64,000 bases of DNA from the NCBI RefSeq assembly GCF_010731775.1, contig NZ_AP022590.1, positions 3,348,001 to 3,412,000 on the forward strand, in the 5' to 3' direction. Below, one piece after another: positions 11,408 to 19,641 of this stretch; the stretch's first letter is position 1, and each line of letters starts with the position of its first letter. This DNA comes from Mycobacterium mantenii (GTDB taxonomy: Bacteria > Actinomycetota > Actinomycetes > Mycobacteriales > Mycobacteriaceae). The notes under the pieces are model-generated. The model did not search any database. It was given only the letters and a program-made list of their open reading frames with translations, and was not told the origin of the DNA. Position numbers and translations under genes: made by a program.

Positions 11408-12193
11408 TTACTGATTCGGAGTCAGCGGCACCACCGGGGGTGGTGTCTGACCGTGATGATGGTGATGCTTGCCTGCTGAGGGACTCGGCGACGCGCTCGC
11501 CGCCGGGCTGAGCGGCGCGGTCGTCGCCGCCTTCGTCGGTGCGACCGAGGCGGCGGGTGGCTCCGCAGGAATCGCGGTGGCCGGCCCGGGTGGCGCCGCC
11601 GGCGGCGACGCGACCGGCAGCGTCGCGTTCGGGTCGTGCGCATCGACCTTGGCGTTCAACAGCTTCAGCTGCTTCATCAGGTCTTGTTTGCTGGCCGGGT
11701 CGTCAATCGACTGCACCAGGCTGCTCACCTCGGTCAGCTGATTCTTGGCCTGGTCCCACTGACCCCGGTCGATCGATTCCTGCACCTTCGCCAGGTCGGC
11801 CTTGGCCGCCAGCATTTCCTGCTTCTCATGGACCTGGGGCTGGTCGAAGAACATCGCGTGCAACCCGTACAGGGTGCCTCCGGGCCGGGCCTCGACCACC
11901 ATGGCGCCGAAACCACTGGTCACCAACAGCGCCGCGGCGACAGATCCGACGACGGTCAGGCCACGATGGCCGCGCCGGCGCTCGGCCAATCCGGTGCGCA
12001 ACGCGTTGACGGCCTCTTCGGGCGTCACCAGCGCGCTGGCCGGCGGCCACCGCAGGTTGTCGCGCCAGTCCTCCAGCAGGATGGTGAGCACGTCGGCGTC
12101 GGGATCCTCGACCTCGACCGGCCGGCGCTGGGCGAGCGCGTCGAGCAGCAGGTCGGTGCGGGCGAATTCATCCAGGGATTCAGGCACAGTCAC
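11408..12193 (-). CDS. rsdA: Anti-sigma-D factor RsdA
   Basis: 261 residues, the Rv3413c (RsdA) counterpart. The cytosolic N-terminal domain (about 1-95) holds SigD; the motif DNLRWPP matches the tryptophan-containing sigma-binding region of RsdA. One transmembrane helix follows (GLTVVGSVAAALLVTSGFGAM, about 98-118). The extracytoplasmic part is a coiled, Lys/Asp-rich helix and then a low-complexity Pro/Ala/Ser tail with a run of five His near the C-terminus. In M. tuberculosis RsdA is released by proteolysis. Its GTG start overlaps the sigD stop by 14 bp, so sigma and anti-sigma are translationally coupled. It is somewhat shorter than the M. tuberculosis protein, in the variable tail. Confidence 0.88.
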   Translation of the reverse strand: MTVPESLDEFARTDLLLDALAQRRPVEVEDPDADVLTILLEDWRDNLRWPPASALVTPEEAVNALRTGLAERRRGHRGLTVVGSVAAALLVTSGFGAMVVEARPGGTLYGLHAMFFDQPQVHEKQEMLAAKADLAKVQESIDRGQWDQAKNQLTEVSSLVQSIDDPASKQDLMKQLKLLNAKVDAHDPNATLPVASPPAAPPGPATAIPAEPPAASVAPTKAATTAPLSPAASASPSPSAGKHHHHHGQTPPPVVPLTPNQ

Positions 12194-12758
12194 CTGCCGC
12201 GATCATCTCGGACTTCAACCGCGACAGTGCGCGGTGCTGGGCAACTCGGACCGCCCCGGTGGTACTGCCGACCGCGACCGCGGTCTCCTCGGCGGACAAT
12301 CCGACGACGACACGCAGGATCAGGATCTCGCGTTGCTTGGCCGGCAGGATCTCGAGCAATTCGCTCATCCGGCTCACCGAATCCGCTTCGATTGCAAGCT
12401 GTTCGGGTCCCGCGTCGTTCGACCAACGGTCGGGAATCGTTTCGGTCGGGTAGGCGAGATCGCGTCCGGCGGCCCGGTGCGCATCGGCGACCTTGTGGGC
12501 CGCGATGCCGTACAGGAAGGCCAGGAAGGGACGTCCGCGATCGCGATAACGCGGCAGCGCCGTGATAGTCGCCAAGCACACCTCCTGTGCCACGTCATCC
12601 GCTGACAGGCCACCGCGATCGACCGTGCCGACACGCGCTCGGCAATATCGCACAACGATCGGACGGATGGTCTCCAGCACCTCCCTCAATGCGTTGTGGT
12701 CTCCGGTCACGGCCTTGGCGACCACAGCGTCGAGACGTTCCCCTGCTGGAATTGTCAT
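12180..12758 (-). CDS. sigD: ECF sigma factor SigD
   Basis: About 192 residues. Region 2 (AQEVCLATITALPRYRDRGRPFLAFLYGIAAHKVAD) and region 4 (LPAKQREILILRVVVGLSAEETAVAVG, with the HTH) are complete and close to M. tuberculosis SigD. It directs transcription of a small starvation/stress regulon and is held at the membrane by RsdA, encoded just downstream. The ATG at 12758 is placed 9 bp after a GGAGATATC segment; a TTG at 12776 gives a longer form, so the first six residues are uncertain. Confidence 0.92.
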   Translation of the reverse strand: MTIPAGERLDAVVAKAVTGDHNALREVLETIRPIVVRYCRARVGTVDRGGLSADDVAQEVCLATITALPRYRDRGRPFLAFLYGIAAHKVADAHRAAGRDLAYPTETIPDRWSNDAGPEQLAIEADSVSRMSELLEILPAKQREILILRVVVGLSAEETAVAVGSTTGAVRVAQHRALSRLKSEMIAAGDCA

Positions 12759-12848
12759 CGACGGTGATATCTCCAACGTTACGAAGCGGACACATCGCGG
12801 GCCAACCGGGCTAACTTACGAAATGACAATAACGGGCGGAGGGCCGTT

Positions 12849-13679
12849 TCAAGCGGAACGCCACGTTCCACCGGCGCGCCGCACCTGGCCTGCGCAGACA
12901 TCTCGGATTTCGTGCAGCTGATGTGTTGGGAATGAGACGCTTTCGATATCAATCAGCAAGCAGGCCAGCGCCCACCGCAGTGGAAGCAGCCCCAGTTTGC
13001 CGGTGGTCTGCAACGCGGCGTCCGCGACCGCGCGGGCGCGGTCGAGATTGCCCGCGCTGCACAGCGCGGCGGCCAGCACCACCTCGCTTTTGACCCGGTG
13101 CCGCGGCGACGAGACGGCCATGGCCGCCGCCAGTTCCACCGCGTCGCCGGCATGACGGACGGCGAGGTCGCCCTCGCCGCGGGCCATCGCGAGCTCGGCG
13201 GCCACCCAGCGCCGGCGCACCGGCAACCGGTCGGGCAGCGGGGCTTCGGAGTTCGGCGACGCCAGCAGCGCGTCGGCGCGGGCCAGCAACGTCGCCGCGG
13301 CCGCGAATCGCCCGACGCCCAACGCGTCGGCCGCCAGCCCGATGAGGGCGTCGGCGCTGGCTTCCGGGTCGCCGCCGGCCAGCGCCAGGGCGCGCCCATC
13401 CCAGCCTCGGGCCACGGTGTGCCAACCGAGTTGGCGCAGGAATGACCCCAGCGTGCTCATGCTCAACGACACCAGTCGCCCGGCCGGAGCGCTGCGTCGC
13501 AACACCGCGAGGTCGCGGTAGGCGGCGCCGTAGCGCCCCTGTCCCCCGGCCGCGACGGCGCGCAGCCACAGCTCGTCCGGCGTCGTCGCCGCGGGCAGTG
13601 GCCAGCTGCCGGGCCGGTCACCGAAGGCCGCGGCGGCCAGGCGCCGCTCAATCAAGGAAGTGTGACGAGTTTCAATCAC
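12849..13679 (-). CDS. Rv3415c-like helical repeat protein
   Basis: 276 residues, the position and size of Rv3415c. Alanine-rich paired helices (for example DLAVLRRSAPAGRLVSLSMS, ADALIGLAADALGVGRFAAA, LCSAGNLDRARAVADAALQ) look like tetratricopeptide-type repeats, which suggests a protein-protein adapter. No catalytic motif is seen. It lies upstream of sigD on the same strand, 90 bp away, and divergent from whiB3. Its function is unknown; a link to SigD is only suggested by position. Confidence 0.75.
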   Translation of the reverse strand: MIETRHTSLIERRLAAAAFGDRPGSWPLPAATTPDELWLRAVAAGGQGRYGAAYRDLAVLRRSAPAGRLVSLSMSTLGSFLRQLGWHTVARGWDGRALALAGGDPEASADALIGLAADALGVGRFAAAATLLARADALLASPNSEAPLPDRLPVRRRWVAAELAMARGEGDLAVRHAGDAVELAAAMAVSSPRHRVKSEVVLAAALCSAGNLDRARAVADAALQTTGKLGLLPLRWALACLLIDIESVSFPTHQLHEIRDVCAGQVRRAGGTWRSA

Positions 13680-14038
13680 AATGATGTAGTAAACAGTTTG
13701 TGGTCTTCATGTTACCGAACCGTTAATCACTATAGCCCATGGATAAAATCCCCTTATCCCTCACCCACGCGCTGAGCTGGGAAATCTCGTTTCGGTCAAC
13801 TCCCTGGTAGCACGCCATAGGTTTCGCAATTTCAATCGAGATGAACGCAAAGTTAATTTTGCTCAGACGAGAACATACTTTGTCGGGCTAACTGGCTATT
13901 GACGGAAATTCACCGCCGCCCCTAACGTCTACGCATGACGGGTAGTCATCGGTGACTCCACTCCACTTAATTTAAGTTGCACCCAATCGCTTTTACGAAC
14001 CTGACCTCGAGCGGGCGGTGCAGAGAGGGAACGAACCA
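13680..14038 (+). promoter_or_regulatory. Long AT-richer upstream region of whiB3
   Basis: The 359 bp between the Rv3415c-like start and whiB3 contain no plausible gene and are markedly richer in A and T than the flanks. whiB3 promoters in M. tuberculosis have long leaders and respond to PhoP and redox state; this region probably has the same role. I could not place individual boxes with confidence. Confidence 0.45.
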
Positions 14039-14347
14039 ATGCCACAGCCGGAGCAGCTACCTGGACCCAACGCCGACATCTGGAATTGGCAATTGCAGGG
14101 CTTGTGCCGCGGCGTTGACTCATCGATGTTCTTCCACCCCGACGGTGAGCGTGGCCGGGCCCGCATGCAACGCGAGCAGCGCGCGAAAGAGATGTGCCGG
14201 CAGTGCCCGGTGATCCAGGAGTGCCGCTCGCACGCCCTCGAAGTCGGTGAGCCGTACGGGGTTTGGGGCGGTCTGTCGGAGTCCGAGCGCGACCTCTTGC
14301 TCAAGGGCGACATCGGCCGCGGACGCACCATCCGCCGCTCGGCCTGA
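14039..14347 (+). CDS. whiB3: Redox-responsive regulator WhiB3
   Basis: 102 residues, the length of M. tuberculosis WhiB3. The four cluster ligands are Cys23, Cys53, Cys56 and Cys62 (the last three in C-x2-C-x5-C), binding an oxygen- and NO-sensitive 4Fe-4S cluster. The GVWGG turn and basic C-terminus (GRGRTIRRSA) for DNA and SigA contact follow. It controls lipid and redox metabolism. The ATG at 14039 is chosen over an upstream in-frame ATG at 14018 because GAGAGGGAACG precedes it and the length then fits the family. It marks the left border of the accessory region. Confidence 0.95.
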   Translation: MPQPEQLPGPNADIWNWQLQGLCRGVDSSMFFHPDGERGRARMQREQRAKEMCRQCPVIQECRSHALEVGEPYGVWGGLSESERDLLLKGDIGRGRTIRRSA

Positions 14348-14429
14348 GCACTTACGGTCCGACGGCCGTAGGACATTAGCCGCTGCCCACAACAGTTTCG
14401 GCGCGGGCCAATGTGGGTAGGCACCGCAA

Positions 14430-15194
14430 ATGAACAAGGCCGCATGCTTTGTGGTCGCGGCGCTTACCGCGGCCGTCGCCCCGCTAGCCGCATGCTCGAA
14501 TCAGCAAAGCAGCCAGCCCAACACCTCGCCGCTGACCAGCTCGACTCCCGGCGCGGAGCGGCTGACCACCCAGCTGAAGACCGCCGACGGCAGCCCGGTC
14601 GCCAATGCGACCTTCGAATTCGCTAACGGTTATGCGACGGTGACGGTGGAGGCCGGCCCCAACCAGGTGCTCAGCCCCGGCTTCCACGGGCTGCAAATCC
14701 ACGCGGTGGGCAAGTGCGAGGCCAATTCGGCTGCGCCGAGCGGGGGCTCGACCGGGGACTTCGACTCCGCCGGCAGCGTCTACCAGGCGGCCGATCACAC
14801 CAGCTACCCGGCCAGCGGCGACCTGACGGCTTTGCAGGTGCGCTCCGACGGCTCGGCCAAACTCGTCACCACCAGCAATGGATTCACCTCCGCCGACCTG
14901 AGGAACAGCTCGGGCACCGCGCTGATCATCCACCAGACCGCGGACAACCTGGGCACCACCGCCCCCACGGGTGAATCGGGCAAGCGGCTGGCCTGCGGCG
15001 TGATCGCCGCATCGTCGGCGACGACGACCTCGTCGACCACCAGCGTCACGACGAGTACCACCACCACCGTGGTGCCGCCGGCGTCCACCAGCACCAGCAC
15101 CAGCACCGTCACCGTCACCAGCACCCCGAGCCTGACCACGTCGATGCCGACCACGACCGTGACGACGCCAACCTACTATCCGCCCGGGCGCTGA
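14430..15194 (+). CDS. Cu,Zn superoxide dismutase-like lipoprotein lacking metal ligands
   Basis: 254 residues with a lipoprotein signal (hydrophobic stretch ending in the lipobox LAAC, Cys22). Residues about 50-190 follow the mycobacterial SodC fold: [63 protein letters not shown] and LACGVI. The first His of the family HVH copper motif is Gln here, and the family His before YQ is Val, so at least two ligands are gone; the Cys pair for the disulfide is kept. The last 60 residues are a Ser/Thr/Val low-complexity tail, likely a wall-spanning linker. A dismutase role is therefore doubtful; a binding or structural role is more likely. Confidence 0.8.
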   Translation: MNKAACFVVAALTAAVAPLAACSNQQSSQPNTSPLTSSTPGAERLTTQLKTADGSPVANATFEFANGYATVTVEAGPNQVLSPGFHGLQIHAVGKCEANSAAPSGGSTGDFDSAGSVYQAADHTSYPASGDLTALQVRSDGSAKLVTTSNGFTSADLRNSSGTALIIHQTADNLGTTAPTGESGKRLACGVIAASSATTTSSTTSVTTSTTTTVVPPASTSTSTSTVTVTSTPSLTTSMPTTTVTTPTYYPPGR

Positions 15195-15216
15195 CGCTCA
15201 AGCCACCATGAAAGGG

Positions 15217-15249
15217 AACACCCCCGATCCGCAAGGGAACGGGGGTGTT
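15217..15249. terminator. Bidirectional terminator between SodC-like and RidA genes
   Basis: AACACCCCC (15217-15225) pairs with GGGGGTGTT (15241-15249) across a 15-nt loop, between convergent genes. A short T run follows on the plus strand. Confidence 0.8.
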
Positions 15250-15267
15250 TCGCGTCGACCACTCCGC

Positions 15268-15699
15268 TCAGCCTTGGTCCGCAAGGATGGCGGTGGCTTG
15301 AATCTCGACGCGCATCTCCGGACTCGCCAAAGCGGCGACGCCGATGCATGTCCACAAGGGCGCGCGGTCGCCCATGCGCCGGCGGAACTGTTCGACCATG
15401 GTGTCCAGGTGCTCGCGCCCGATCTGGCCGTCCGCGGCCGGCAGGTGGTAGGAGTGCACGTGCACTACGTCGCGCCAGGAGGCTCCGGCTGTCGCCAATG
15501 TCCGTTCGACATTGTCGAAGGCCTGAACGACTTGGTCGCGAACTGACTTGCTGTAGCGCCAGTGCTCGTCCCAACCGCCTTGACCGGCAGTCTCTACCCG
15601 GTCCCCGTACCTCACGACTTGTGAATAGTGGAACTTCCGCAGCTGATGGTCGCCATAGCCGGGAGTAACAGAGAATATCGGCGTACCCATGTGTGCCAT
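15268..15699 (-). CDS. RidA/YjgF-family protein
   Basis: About 143 residues with the chorismate-mutase-like RidA fold: DQVVQAFDNVERTLATAGAS, VVHVHSYHL and a late PEMRVEIQATAIL strand, which is the usual end of RidA proteins. The family conserved Arg near the C-terminus is in PEMRVEI. Classic RidA hydrolyses reactive enamines/imines from PLP enzymes; many paralogues have other roles, so the substrate is open. The ATG at 15699 gives a better start than a TTG at 15714. It is divergent from the hydroxylaminobenzene-mutase-like gene. Confidence 0.85.
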   Translation of the reverse strand: MAHMGTPIFSVTPGYGDHQLRKFHYSQVVRYGDRVETAGQGGWDEHWRYSKSVRDQVVQAFDNVERTLATAGASWRDVVHVHSYHLPAADGQIGREHLDTMVEQFRRRMGDRAPLWTCIGVAALASPEMRVEIQATAILADQG

Positions 15700-15753
15700 C
15701 TTCGTCGCCGGCAATCAAACGCGCGCGCGGCCAGAGGCCATTAAGGTGCTGGC

Positions 15754-16155
15754 ATGCAGACACTGCTGTTCACGCTCGGGCTGGTCCTGTTCTTGCTCGG
15801 ACTGCTCACCGGGTTCGCCGTCGCCGCGCTCAAGAACCCGCGCATGGGGCTGTCGAGTCACCTCGAAGCCGTCCTCAACGGCATGTTCCTCGTGCTGCTC
15901 GGCCTGCTCTGGCCGCACATCCACCTGCCCCACGCGTGGGCAGTCACGGCGGCGGTGCTGATCGTGTACGCCGCCTACACGAACTGGCTGGCAACCCTGC
16001 TCGCGGCGGCATGGGGCGCCGGCCGCAAACTCGCGCCGATCGCGGCGGGCGACCACGAGGCCTCAGCGCCAAGGGAGTGGATCGTCAGCTTTCTGTTGTT
16101 GTCGCTCGCGGTGGCGTCAATCGCCGGCGTGGTCATCGTGATCATCGGGCTATGA
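15754..16155 (+). CDS. Hydroxylaminobenzene mutase (HabA/HabB)-like membrane protein
   Basis: 133 residues with four hydrophobic segments: about 5-25 (LGLVLFLLGLLTGFAVAAL), 42-60, 66-87 and 113-132. The motif RMGLSSHLEAVLNGMFL is characteristic of hydroxylaminobenzene mutase family proteins, which rearrange aryl hydroxylamines to aminophenols in nitroarene degradation; in mycobacteria the true substrate is unknown. AAGGTG lies before the ATG. A decayed second copy lies at 35347-35709. It ends 7 bp before the convergent FAD monooxygenase stop. Confidence 0.82.
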   Translation: MQTLLFTLGLVLFLLGLLTGFAVAALKNPRMGLSSHLEAVLNGMFLVLLGLLWPHIHLPHAWAVTAAVLIVYAAYTNWLATLLAAAWGAGRKLAPIAAGDHEASAPREWIVSFLLLSLAVASIAGVVIVIIGL

Positions 16156-16162
16156 CACCCCA

Positions 16163-17371
16163 CTAGATGGTGTGCACGTCGGGCGTACGGACATGCTCCG
16201 GACGGAAACCGCGGCCGACGAAGATCGGCGGAATCGCCTGCAGCGGGCCCCATCCCACGATCTTGGGGACGCGGATCGGGGACAGGTCACCGCTCAGATT
16301 GGGCGCGATCGCCCTGTCCTGCATCAACACTTGAAACGCCTGGACGATCCGGGTGGGCAGCTCGCGCCGCCGCTGCACCTTCACGAGATCCTTATTGGTC
16401 AGGCGGCCGTCGCGCAGCGGGGCGCACAGGATGTTGGCCGCGGCCACCGCATCGGCGACGGCGAGGTTGATGCCGACCCCGCCCGCCGGTGACATGGCAT
16501 GCGCGGCATCGCCTATGCACAGCAGGCCCGTACGCCACCACGTCTCGAGCCGGTCCACCCGCACGTCGAGTTGGCTGGTGTCGTCCCACGAGCTCAGGTC
16601 ATCGACGTGCTCGCGCAGCCGCGGCTGCGCGGCGACGATTCGCGCCTTGAACTCCTCCAGCGATCCGTCGCGGGGGTTTGATCCCTTCGGCATCAGATAG
16701 GCGATCTGCCAGTAATCGCCCCGATAGATCATGGCCATCATCAGGCCCTTGCGCAGCACCCCGAACAGTTCCTGGGGGTCGCCGGGGCGCCATTTCAGCC
16801 GAAACCACAGCACGTCCATCGGCGAGTGCGCCGCGGCGATCTGCAGCCCCGCCGCCGCGCGCACCGCGGACTTGCGCCCGTCGGCGGCTACCACCAGCTC
16901 GGCGCGCACCTCCAGATCCGGGGTGCGCACCCCGGCCACGCGATCGCCATCGAAGAGAAGCCCGGTGACTTCGGCGTTGCGCACCAGGGTGAATTCCGGG
17001 TAGGCGGAGGCCTTTTCAGCGAGGAAGTCGAGAAAGTCCCACTGCGGCATCATCGCGATATACGGCTGGGAGAAGCCGAGCCATTTGAGCACCGTGAAGT
17101 TGCCGAAGGTCCGAATCGAGCCGTCGGTGTCGAAGGCGACGCGGTCGATCTTGGTGTGCGGCAACCGCAGGAACTCGTCGATGAACCCCAGCTCGTCCAT
17201 GATCCGCAGGGTGGTCGGGTGCACGGTGTCACCGCGGAAGTCGCGCAGGAAGTCGTTGTGCTTTTCCAGGACGACGACCCGGATTCCGGCCCGGGCGAGC
17301 AGGAGGGCGTGCACCATGCCGGCCGGCCCGCCGCCGGCAACGCACACCTGGGTCTCCATCACTTGCGTCAT
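16163..17371 (-). CDS. FAD-dependent monooxygenase (PHBH-like)
   Basis: 402 residues of the group A flavin monooxygenase type. FAD motifs: GGGPAGM near residue 13, the DG-like VVAADGRKSAVR near 155, and the GD motif LCIGDAAHAMSPAGGVGINLA near 290. These enzymes hydroxylate aromatic or similar substrates with NAD(P)H and O2. GAGGAGTCG lies upstream of the ATG. The gene is divergent from a two-HTH regulator across 78 bp that contain a clean palindrome, so it is very likely the target of that regulator. The substrate is not predictable. Confidence 0.87.
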   Translation of the reverse strand: MTQVMETQVCVAGGGPAGMVHALLLARAGIRVVVLEKHNDFLRDFRGDTVHPTTLRIMDELGFIDEFLRLPHTKIDRVAFDTDGSIRTFGNFTVLKWLGFSQPYIAMMPQWDFLDFLAEKASAYPEFTLVRNAEVTGLLFDGDRVAGVRTPDLEVRAELVVAADGRKSAVRAAAGLQIAAAHSPMDVLWFRLKWRPGDPQELFGVLRKGLMMAMIYRGDYWQIAYLMPKGSNPRDGSLEEFKARIVAAQPRLREHVDDLSSWDDTSQLDVRVDRLETWWRTGLLCIGDAAHAMSPAGGVGINLAVADAVAAANILCAPLRDGRLTNKDLVKVQRRRELPTRIVQAFQVLMQDRAIAPNLSGDLSPIRVPKIVGWGPLQAIPPIFVGRGFRPEHVRTPDVHTI

Positions 17372-17409
17372 GGTCGCGACTCCTCATGGAGTATGGAATA
17401 CAATTGCAG

Positions 17410-17429
17410 GATACATCAAGTAATGTATC
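17410..17429. promoter_or_regulatory. Putative operator between monooxygenase and double-HTH regulator
   Basis: GATACAT (17410-17416), spacer CAAGTA, ATGTATC (17423-17429): perfect 7-bp arms, 21 bp before the regulator start and 39 bp before the monooxygenase start. Confidence 0.72.
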
Positions 17430-17449
17430 ACCGCGGTGGAGGGGGCGGT

Positions 17450-18250
17450 ATGGCTCGGCAGGTGTCGACGCCACAGGTGGTGGAGGCCGCACTGCGCGCC
17501 GCGGAAAAGCTAGGCAAGGACGTGGCTGACGTTTCCGTCGCCAGGATCGCCACCGAGGCCGGGATCTCGCGAAGCACCCTGTTGCGCCGCTTCGGCGGCT
17601 CACGCACCGCCCTGAACGACGCCATCCGCGCCGCCGGAGTCGACCCCGGCGGCCTACCCCCCGTCCGCACCCGTGCCGTGGCCGCCGCCGCGTCGTTGAT
17701 CGGCGAATCCGGCCTTGCCGCAGCAACATTGGAAGCCGTTGCCGCTCGGGCACATTGCTCGGTCTACAGCCTGCACGCGGTGTTCGGCGGGCGCGACGAG
17801 TTGATGCGGGTGGTTTTCGAGCAGCACAGCCCGATCCGCGACATCGAGGAATACCTCGCCCGCGCCGACGGTGAGTTGCCCGAAACGGTGCGGGGGTTCT
17901 ACCGGACCGTGGCGAACGCGCTGAGCCGCGAACCCCGCGTCGCCCCAGCGATATTCGCCGAGGCCTTCGCGCGGCCGACAAGTCCTGCCGTGCAATCGCT
18001 GGCGGCCTACGGCGCCCCGCGCATGCTCGGCGTGCTCGGTCGCTGGTTCGAAGCCGAGATCCGTGCCGGACGCATCCGCGAGTTGCCCATGCCGCTACTG
18101 GCCCAGCTATTCCTGGGACCCATCATGATCCACCTGCTGACCCGACCGGTTTTGCCGAACGTCATCGCGTGGCCACTGCCCGAAATCGACACCGTCACAG
18201 ACGTTTTCGCCGATGCGTTCGTCCGCGCCGTCGCGACGTCACGGCCCTGA
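17450..18250 (+). CDS. TetR-type regulator with two N-terminal HTH domains
   Basis: 266 residues from an ATG preceded by GGAGGGGGCG. Two consecutive TetR DNA-binding modules can be read. The first is about residues 10-60 (VARIATEAGISRSTLLRRFG). The second is about 68-120 (TLEAVAARAHCSVYSLHAVFG), followed directly by a TetR-type ligand domain to the end (PMPLLAQLFLGPIMIHLL). Each module has the helix pattern of the family, including the LxxVAxxA and F/FG turn residues. Tandem TetR heads on one chain are unusual and may read a longer or asymmetric operator. It probably represses the divergent monooxygenase. It ends at a terminator shared with the diiron gene. Confidence 0.85.
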   Translation: MARQVSTPQVVEAALRAAEKLGKDVADVSVARIATEAGISRSTLLRRFGGSRTALNDAIRAAGVDPGGLPPVRTRAVAAAASLIGESGLAAATLEAVAARAHCSVYSLHAVFGGRDELMRVVFEQHSPIRDIEEYLARADGELPETVRGFYRTVANALSREPRVAPAIFAEAFARPTSPAVQSLAAYGAPRMLGVLGRWFEAEIRAGRIRELPMPLLAQLFLGPIMIHLLTRPVLPNVIAWPLPEIDTVTDVFADAFVRAVATSRP

Positions 18251-18254
18251 AACG

Positions 18255-18283
18255 AAAACACCCCCGATCCGCAAGGGTGTTTT
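18255..18283. terminator. Bidirectional terminator
   Basis: AAAACACCC (18255-18263) pairs with GGGTGTTTT (18275-18283), lying between the convergent TetR and diiron genes; A and T runs on both sides make it work in both directions. Confidence 0.8.
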
Positions 18284-18289
18284 AGTGGA

Positions 18290-19390
18290 TCAGCTCGCGC
18301 CCGCGGCGATCACCTCGTCCACCTCGACGGCCCGGGCGGCCATCTCGGCGTGTGCCTGGTCCAGCGCGGCGGCCTGATCCTCGTCGGCCTTCATCAACGC
18401 CTCGATGTCGGAGCCGGCCATGTCGAGCACACCCATGTCCCTGAAGGCCCCCTGCACCTTGTCGCCCCACAACCCGATGTCCTTGACGATCGGCACGATC
18501 CGGCTGAACAGGTGCGAGCGGAACTGGATCATCAGCGGCGACGTATCGACCCACTCGGCACACGCTTTGACGTCCATGCCCAGGGTCTCGAACACCTCCT
18601 CGCCGCGGAACCGGTCGCGCATCAGGTAACAGGCGTCCACGACGAACTCTTCACGCTCGTCCCGCTCCGCCTCGGTCAGTGCGCAGTAGTAGTCCTTCAG
18701 CGAGATTCGGCCGAACGCGACATGCCTGGCCTCGTCCTGCATGACATAGGCCAGCACGGACTTGGCCAGTGAGCCCGGCGCCGACATGTCACGCAGCACC
18801 CCGAAGGCGGCGAGCGCGAGCCCTTCGATGAGGACCTGCATGCCCAGGTAGGGCATGTCCCAGCGCGAGTCGCGCAGTGTGTCGTCGAGGAGTGCGGTCA
18901 GGTGCTTGTTGATCGGGTAGACCACGTCGACCTTGTCCTGCAGGAATCGCGAGAACGCCTCGACGTGCCGGGCCTCGTCCATGGTCTGGGTGGCCGCGTA
19001 GAACTTCGCGTCCAGGTCCGGGACGACCTCGACGATCTTGGCCGCGCACACCATCGCACCCTGCTCCCCATGCAGGAACTGCGAGAACTGCCAGGCCTGG
19101 AAGTGCTGGCGCATCTCGGCGCGACGTGCGTCGTCTGCGGAGTCCCACATCGGACTGCCGAACAGCGGATGGAACTCGTCAGGCAGCCCGACCGGGTTCA
19201 TCGGGTCGACGTCTTGCGCCCAGTCGATGCGCGACTGGGCATCCCACTGCTTGTCCTTCCCCTTTTGGTAGAGGGAAAGCAGCCGGGCGCGCCCGTCGTC
19301 GTACTCCCAGGTGAAGCGCGCGTCACCGGCACTGGGGACTTCCCAGGAGTAGGGCGCGGGCACTTCGGTGTACTTGTCCCTCGTGGTCAT
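18290..19390 (-). CDS. Ferritin-like/R2-like diiron protein
   Basis: 366 residues with the four-helix-bundle diiron pattern: a Glu in FLHGEQGAMV, then DEARHVEAF, a second Glu in VLIEGLALAAFG, and DEARHVAFG. These give the six carboxylate and His ligands of the ferritin-like superfamily. Members oxidise or hydroxylate lipid or amine substrates, or bind a ligand near the iron pair. No ribonucleotide reductase radical-transfer Tyr motif or R1 partner is nearby, so it is probably an oxygenase or oxidase. The name and substrate are open. A palindromic region just upstream may control it. Confidence 0.82.
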   Translation of the reverse strand: MTTRDKYTEVPAPYSWEVPSAGDARFTWEYDDGRARLLSLYQKGKDKQWDAQSRIDWAQDVDPMNPVGLPDEFHPLFGSPMWDSADDARRAEMRQHFQAWQFSQFLHGEQGAMVCAAKIVEVVPDLDAKFYAATQTMDEARHVEAFSRFLQDKVDVVYPINKHLTALLDDTLRDSRWDMPYLGMQVLIEGLALAAFGVLRDMSAPGSLAKSVLAYVMQDEARHVAFGRISLKDYYCALTEAERDEREEFVVDACYLMRDRFRGEEVFETLGMDVKACAEWVDTSPLMIQFRSHLFSRIVPIVKDIGLWGDKVQGAFRDMGVLDMAGSDIEALMKADEDQAAALDQAHAEMAARAVEVDEVIAAGAS

Positions 19391-19414
19391 GTGCGGCCGC
19401 CTTCCTGCCCGGTG

Positions 19415-19433
19415 TGACCAGTGGTCATATGAC
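19415..19433 (-). promoter_or_regulatory. Overlapping palindromes upstream of the diiron gene
   Basis: TGACCA-G-TGGTCA (19415-19427) overlaps GTCATATGAC (19424-19433), 25-43 bp before the diiron start. A regulator site is likely; the regulator is not known. Confidence 0.4.
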
Positions 19434-19484
19434 GTGTATCACGTTGCACCCGAGTGCGGCGGCGCGTCAACCCCTGACGAGCGA

Positions 19485-19515
19485 AAGCACCCCGGCCAAT
19501 CGACCGGGGGTGCTT
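19485..19515. terminator. Terminator downstream of the ligase fusion gene
   Basis: AAGCACCCCGG (19485-19495) pairs with CCGGGGGTGCTT (19504-19515) around a short loop (one G unpaired), past the end of the minus-strand fusion operon. Confidence 0.75.
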
Positions 19516-19530
19516 CGTTACCAGGAGCGT

Positions 19531-19641
19531 CTAGTGATGGTGGTGGTGATGACCGTGGACCACAAACCTGGCCGGCCAACCCACGGTGCGGAGCGCCGCG
19601 ATGGCCCGCAGACCACTCGGGCTGACCGCTGGAGTGGCCAC
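19531..19641 (-). CDS. Possible 36-residue microprotein with His6 tail
   Basis: A GTG start lies directly after the stop codon of the ligase fusion gene (TAG-GTG), and the frame runs 36 codons to a TAG at 19531, before a terminator. The product has an alanine/leucine helix with RAIAALRTVGWPARFV and ends HGHHHHHH. The tight junction suggests termination-reinitiation. The His run suggests metal binding. No family is recognised, and a chance reading frame cannot be excluded. Confidence 0.4.
   Translation of the reverse strand: MATPAVSPSGLRAIAALRTVGWPARFVVHGHHHHHH

Noticed and set aside
16826..17449. Long 5' extension of the double-HTH TetR gene
   Set aside because: It lies antisense to the monooxygenase and lacks family sequence; the ATG at 17450 has a strong ribosome site.
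19534..19560. Similarity of the CAT/CAC-rich strand at 19.5 kb to the His tail of groEL1 at 35.97 kb
   Set aside because: Only the His codon run is shared; this is compositional and not evidence of common descent.
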